Below are positions 13,173 to 13,310 of a stretch of 13,310 nucleotides of DNA, piece by piece. Source of the DNA: Candidatus Omnitrophota bacterium. Lineage in GTDB: Bacteria; Omnitrophota; Omnitrophia; Omnitrophales; Aquincolibacteriaceae. Where the stretch lies: assembly GCA_016196565.1 (NCBI GenBank), contig JACPXK010000057.1, positions 1 through 13,310 of the forward strand, read 5' to 3'. Made by a program: the position numbers and the translations under genes. The notes beneath the pieces are model-generated. The model was not told the DNA's origin. It did no database searches and was given only the letters and a program-made list of their open reading frames with translations. Numbering within the stretch: position 1 is the stretch's first letter; each line of letters starts with the position of its first letter.

Positions 13173-13310
13173 AATCTTGAAGATAAATTAAAAAGCCAAA
13201 GCCAAGCCTTTCTGCTATTGAAACAGCCGGAGTCGGGATATGAGGTTGTGAACTATCGTTTTACAGAAGAAGGAAAAGAAGAGGCCCAAGTCGTGGTTGC
13301 GGGTTTTAAA

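Larger units (their letters stand above)
10494..13310 (+). pseudogene. Continuation of the giant gene in frame 3; no own start, open at the right edge
   Basis: Frame 3 has no stop from 10452 to the window end. From codon 10494 it encodes recognisable protein: repeats 3-5 of the same WD40-like array that breaks off upstream, a Pro/Ala linker (10874-10960), a module of about 180 residues (10960-11500), a second copy of module A (11529-12065), a Ser/Lys/Pro linker, a propeller-like array of 52-residue repeats (12285-13127), and the spacer motif ARSEVRSEVR. The first ATG in frame (10953) lies inside a linker, has no convincing ribosome-binding site and would cut off three repeats. I therefore read this as the 3' portion of the upstream gene, displaced by a 64-nt deletion, and not as a separate gene. 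No Cys codon occurs in it. It could be expressed if the lesions are assembly errors or are bypassed; otherwise it is the untranslated part of a broken gene. Confidence 0.85.

Noticed and set aside
10953..13310. A separate downstream gene starting at the ATG at 10953
   Set aside because: The ATG is inside a Pro/Ala linker with no convincing ribosome-binding site, and the same frame already encodes repeats 3-5 upstream of it.

Overview
The window is coding from end to end on the + strand and appears to be an internal slice of one very large modular gene. Neither the true start nor the true end is present. Frame 1 is open from base 1 to a TGA at 10384-10386 (3,461 codons). From 10494 to base 13310, frame 3 is open for 939 codons and runs off the right edge. 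The second frame continues the same tandem repeat that the first frame is in when it stops. The two pieces are therefore best read as one gene of at least about 4,400 residues, broken inside its repeats by a TGG-to-TGA change and a net 64-nt deletion. No RNA gene, promoter, terminator, insertion sequence or CRISPR array could be supported, and no stretch over 300 bases lacks an open frame.

Layout by position: charged helical segment (1-1320); divergent beta-propeller-like domain (about 1330-2390); helical/coiled-coil region (about 2420-3050); Pro/Gly/Ser linker (3055-3190); alpha/beta module (3190-3765); three tandem ~149-residue repeats (3775-5118) in AT-rich DNA; a chain of divergent beta-rich modules (5140-7380); a class I SAM-dependent methyltransferase-like domain (about 7440-8020); more beta-rich modules, including module A (8905-9486) and module B (9565-9985); WD40-like 51-residue repeats (10195-10872), where the gene is broken; a further module (10960-11500); a second module A (11529-12065); and a second propeller-like array of ~52-residue repeats (12285-13127).

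Organism: the base composition is mid-range and the gene reads in the standard bacterial code. Very large multidomain predicted proteins are known from a few lineages, including candidate phylum Omnitrophota (OP3). The short Ser-Glu-Met/Val-Arg spacer motifs seen twice here also remind me of predicted proteins from that phylum. This assignment is an impression, not a demonstration.

How the parts may work together: the protein looks like beads on a string. Recurring modules, each opening with a short helix and followed by beta strands, are joined by Pro/Ala/Ser linkers and interspersed with three propeller-like segments. Only one cysteine occurs in about 4,400 residues, and it lies in the methyltransferase-like domain. 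The architecture suggests a large scaffold, adhesion or surface protein, but no signal peptide, membrane segment or anchor is visible and its function is unknown.
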